Shown here: piece after piece, positions 5,624-6,041 of the stretch | Position numbering within the stretch: the first letter of the stretch is position 1 | How the letters are laid out: each line of letters starts with the position of its first letter | From: Blastocatellia bacterium | GTDB taxonomy: Bacteria > Acidobacteriota > Blastocatellia > Pyrinomonadales > Pyrinomonadaceae | Direction of reading: 5' to 3' | DNA: 6,041 nucleotides | Assembly (NCBI GenBank): GCA_003175865.1 | Contig: PSRF01000242.1 | Span: forward strand, 1-6,041 | Translations under genes and position numbers: made by a program | The notes under the pieces: model-generated | Told to the model about the DNA's origin: nothing | Databases searched by the model: none | What the model saw: only the letters and a program-made list of their open reading frames with translations

Positions 5624-5699
5624 CTTGCGCTTTGATCTTCGTTCTTTGATTCGTCTCAACTAGAGATCAGAGTACAAAGATCAAAGCACAAAGTACAAA
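5624..5699. repeat. Opposed heptamer arrays forming a long imperfect hairpin
   Basis: Five tandem heptamers run 5665-5699 (GATCAGA, GTACAAA, GATCAAA, GCACAAA, GTACAAA; consensus GNNCAAA). Four imperfect heptamers of the reverse-complement type TTTGNNC run 5624-5651. As a result 5625-5642 and 5674-5691 are reverse complements at 16 of 18 positions; both mismatches become G-U pairs in minus-strand RNA. Inside, CTTTGA (5644-5649) can pair with TCAGAG (5667-5672) with one wobble or mismatch, and TCTC (5654-5657) with GAGA (5663-5666). The element fills over half of the 134-base gap between the kinase gene and the DUF2007 gene. No T-tract of terminator quality follows on either strand. Confidence 0.75.
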
Positions 5700-5722
5700 A
5701 TCACGAACTTAGAAATAATCCC

Positions 5723-6041
5723 TTAACTAGCTCTTTCAAACGGTATTTCATCAAAATGTGTCATGCGCTTAAACGCATGGAAGCGCTCATTGATCTCATC
5801 ATGCGTGAGACGTCGTACGCGAGCAGTACCAAACTCCTCAACGTTGAACGACGCCATCACTGAACCAAAGATCATCGCCCGTCGCATCGCATCTTCATCT
5901 AATTTTGCCTGACTAGAAAGATATCCCATAAACCCGCCAGCGAAAGTGTCGCCAGCCCCAGTTGGATCAAAAACCGACTCGAGCGGATAGGCAGGTATCG
6001 CAAAGTAGCTGTCGTGCGAGAAAAGTGCCGCACCATATTCG
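5723..6041 (-). CDS. PfkB-family carbohydrate/nucleoside kinase (C-terminal part)
   Basis: Only the last 105 or so residues are in the window; the frame stays open to the right edge, so the start lies outside. The fragment contains DPTGAGDTFAGGFMGYL, the PfkB family signature 2. The Asp of GAGD (codon 5950-5948) is the catalytic base and the GAG forms the anion hole for the phosphorylated hydroxyl. The family (ribokinase, adenosine kinase, fructokinase and relatives) transfers the ATP gamma-phosphate to a sugar or nucleoside in the cytoplasm. The substrate-binding N-terminal half is missing, so specificity cannot be given. The C-terminal 50 residues are rich in charged amino acids, with LTHDEINERF near the end. 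An ATG at 5929 falls inside the domain after the signature and is not a start. A structured gap separates the gene from the DUF2007 gene downstream. Confidence 0.93.
   Translation of the reverse strand, partial: EYGAALFSHDSYFAIPAYPLESVFDPTGAGDTFAGGFMGYLSSQAKLDEDAMRRAMIFGSVMASFNVEEFGTARVRRLTHDEINERFHAFKRMTHFDEIPFERAS

Noticed and set aside
5392..5649. Plus-strand frame opposite the DUF2007 gene
   Set aside because: Antisense to a gene with a recognisable Cys motif and a good ribosome-binding site; the Ser/Thr-rich product looks like a reverse-strand artefact.
5665..5699. Heptamer array considered as a CRISPR-like array
   Set aside because: The units are 7 bases long with no spacers and no cas genes nearby; it is a simple tandem repeat.

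Overview
This window looks like chromosomal housekeeping DNA from a bacterium with a base composition near 50% GC by eye. The most likely source is a member of the Acidobacteriota, probably class Blastocatellia. That guess rests on the protein styles (a FabI ending VDCGYNIMGT, a zinc-ribbon M48 protease, a zinc-ribbon DUF2007 protein) and on the short heptamer-type repeats between genes. It is a recollection-based inference, not a database result. There are no tRNA or rRNA genes, transposases, phage genes or CRISPR arrays.

Plus strand, 1-4793: the window opens inside purH (last two steps of IMP synthesis), which ends at 1267. A gap of about 113 bases holds two perfect 8-bp inverted repeats and a possible 15-codon leader ORF. 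Next come a zinc-ribbon M48-family metalloprotease (1381-2358) and a secreted protein of unknown function (2358-3161), which overlap by one base in TGATG. fabI (enoyl-ACP reductase, 3183-3959) follows 21 bases later, so these three probably form one transcription unit. An AT-rich GATTTTN tandem repeat lies between fabI and a LOG-family (lysine decarboxylase-like) gene at 4041-4793.

Minus strand, 6041-4872: a PfkB-family sugar or nucleoside kinase enters from the right edge and ends at 5723. A 134-base gap contains two opposed heptamer arrays that fold into a long imperfect hairpin. Then come a zinc-ribbon DUF2007 protein (5588-5208) and cutA (5204-4872), packed tightly enough to be translationally coupled.

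The two gene groups converge at 4794-4871. Two inverted copies of a 26-base palindromic unit (24 of 26 positions match) sit there as a bidirectional terminator or BIME-like element. One copy supplies the last three codons and the stop of cutA. No new multi-gene system is evident. The points most worth checking are the structured intergenic elements (1295-1357, 3970-4009, 4799-4882, 5624-5699) and the protease/secreted-protein pair.
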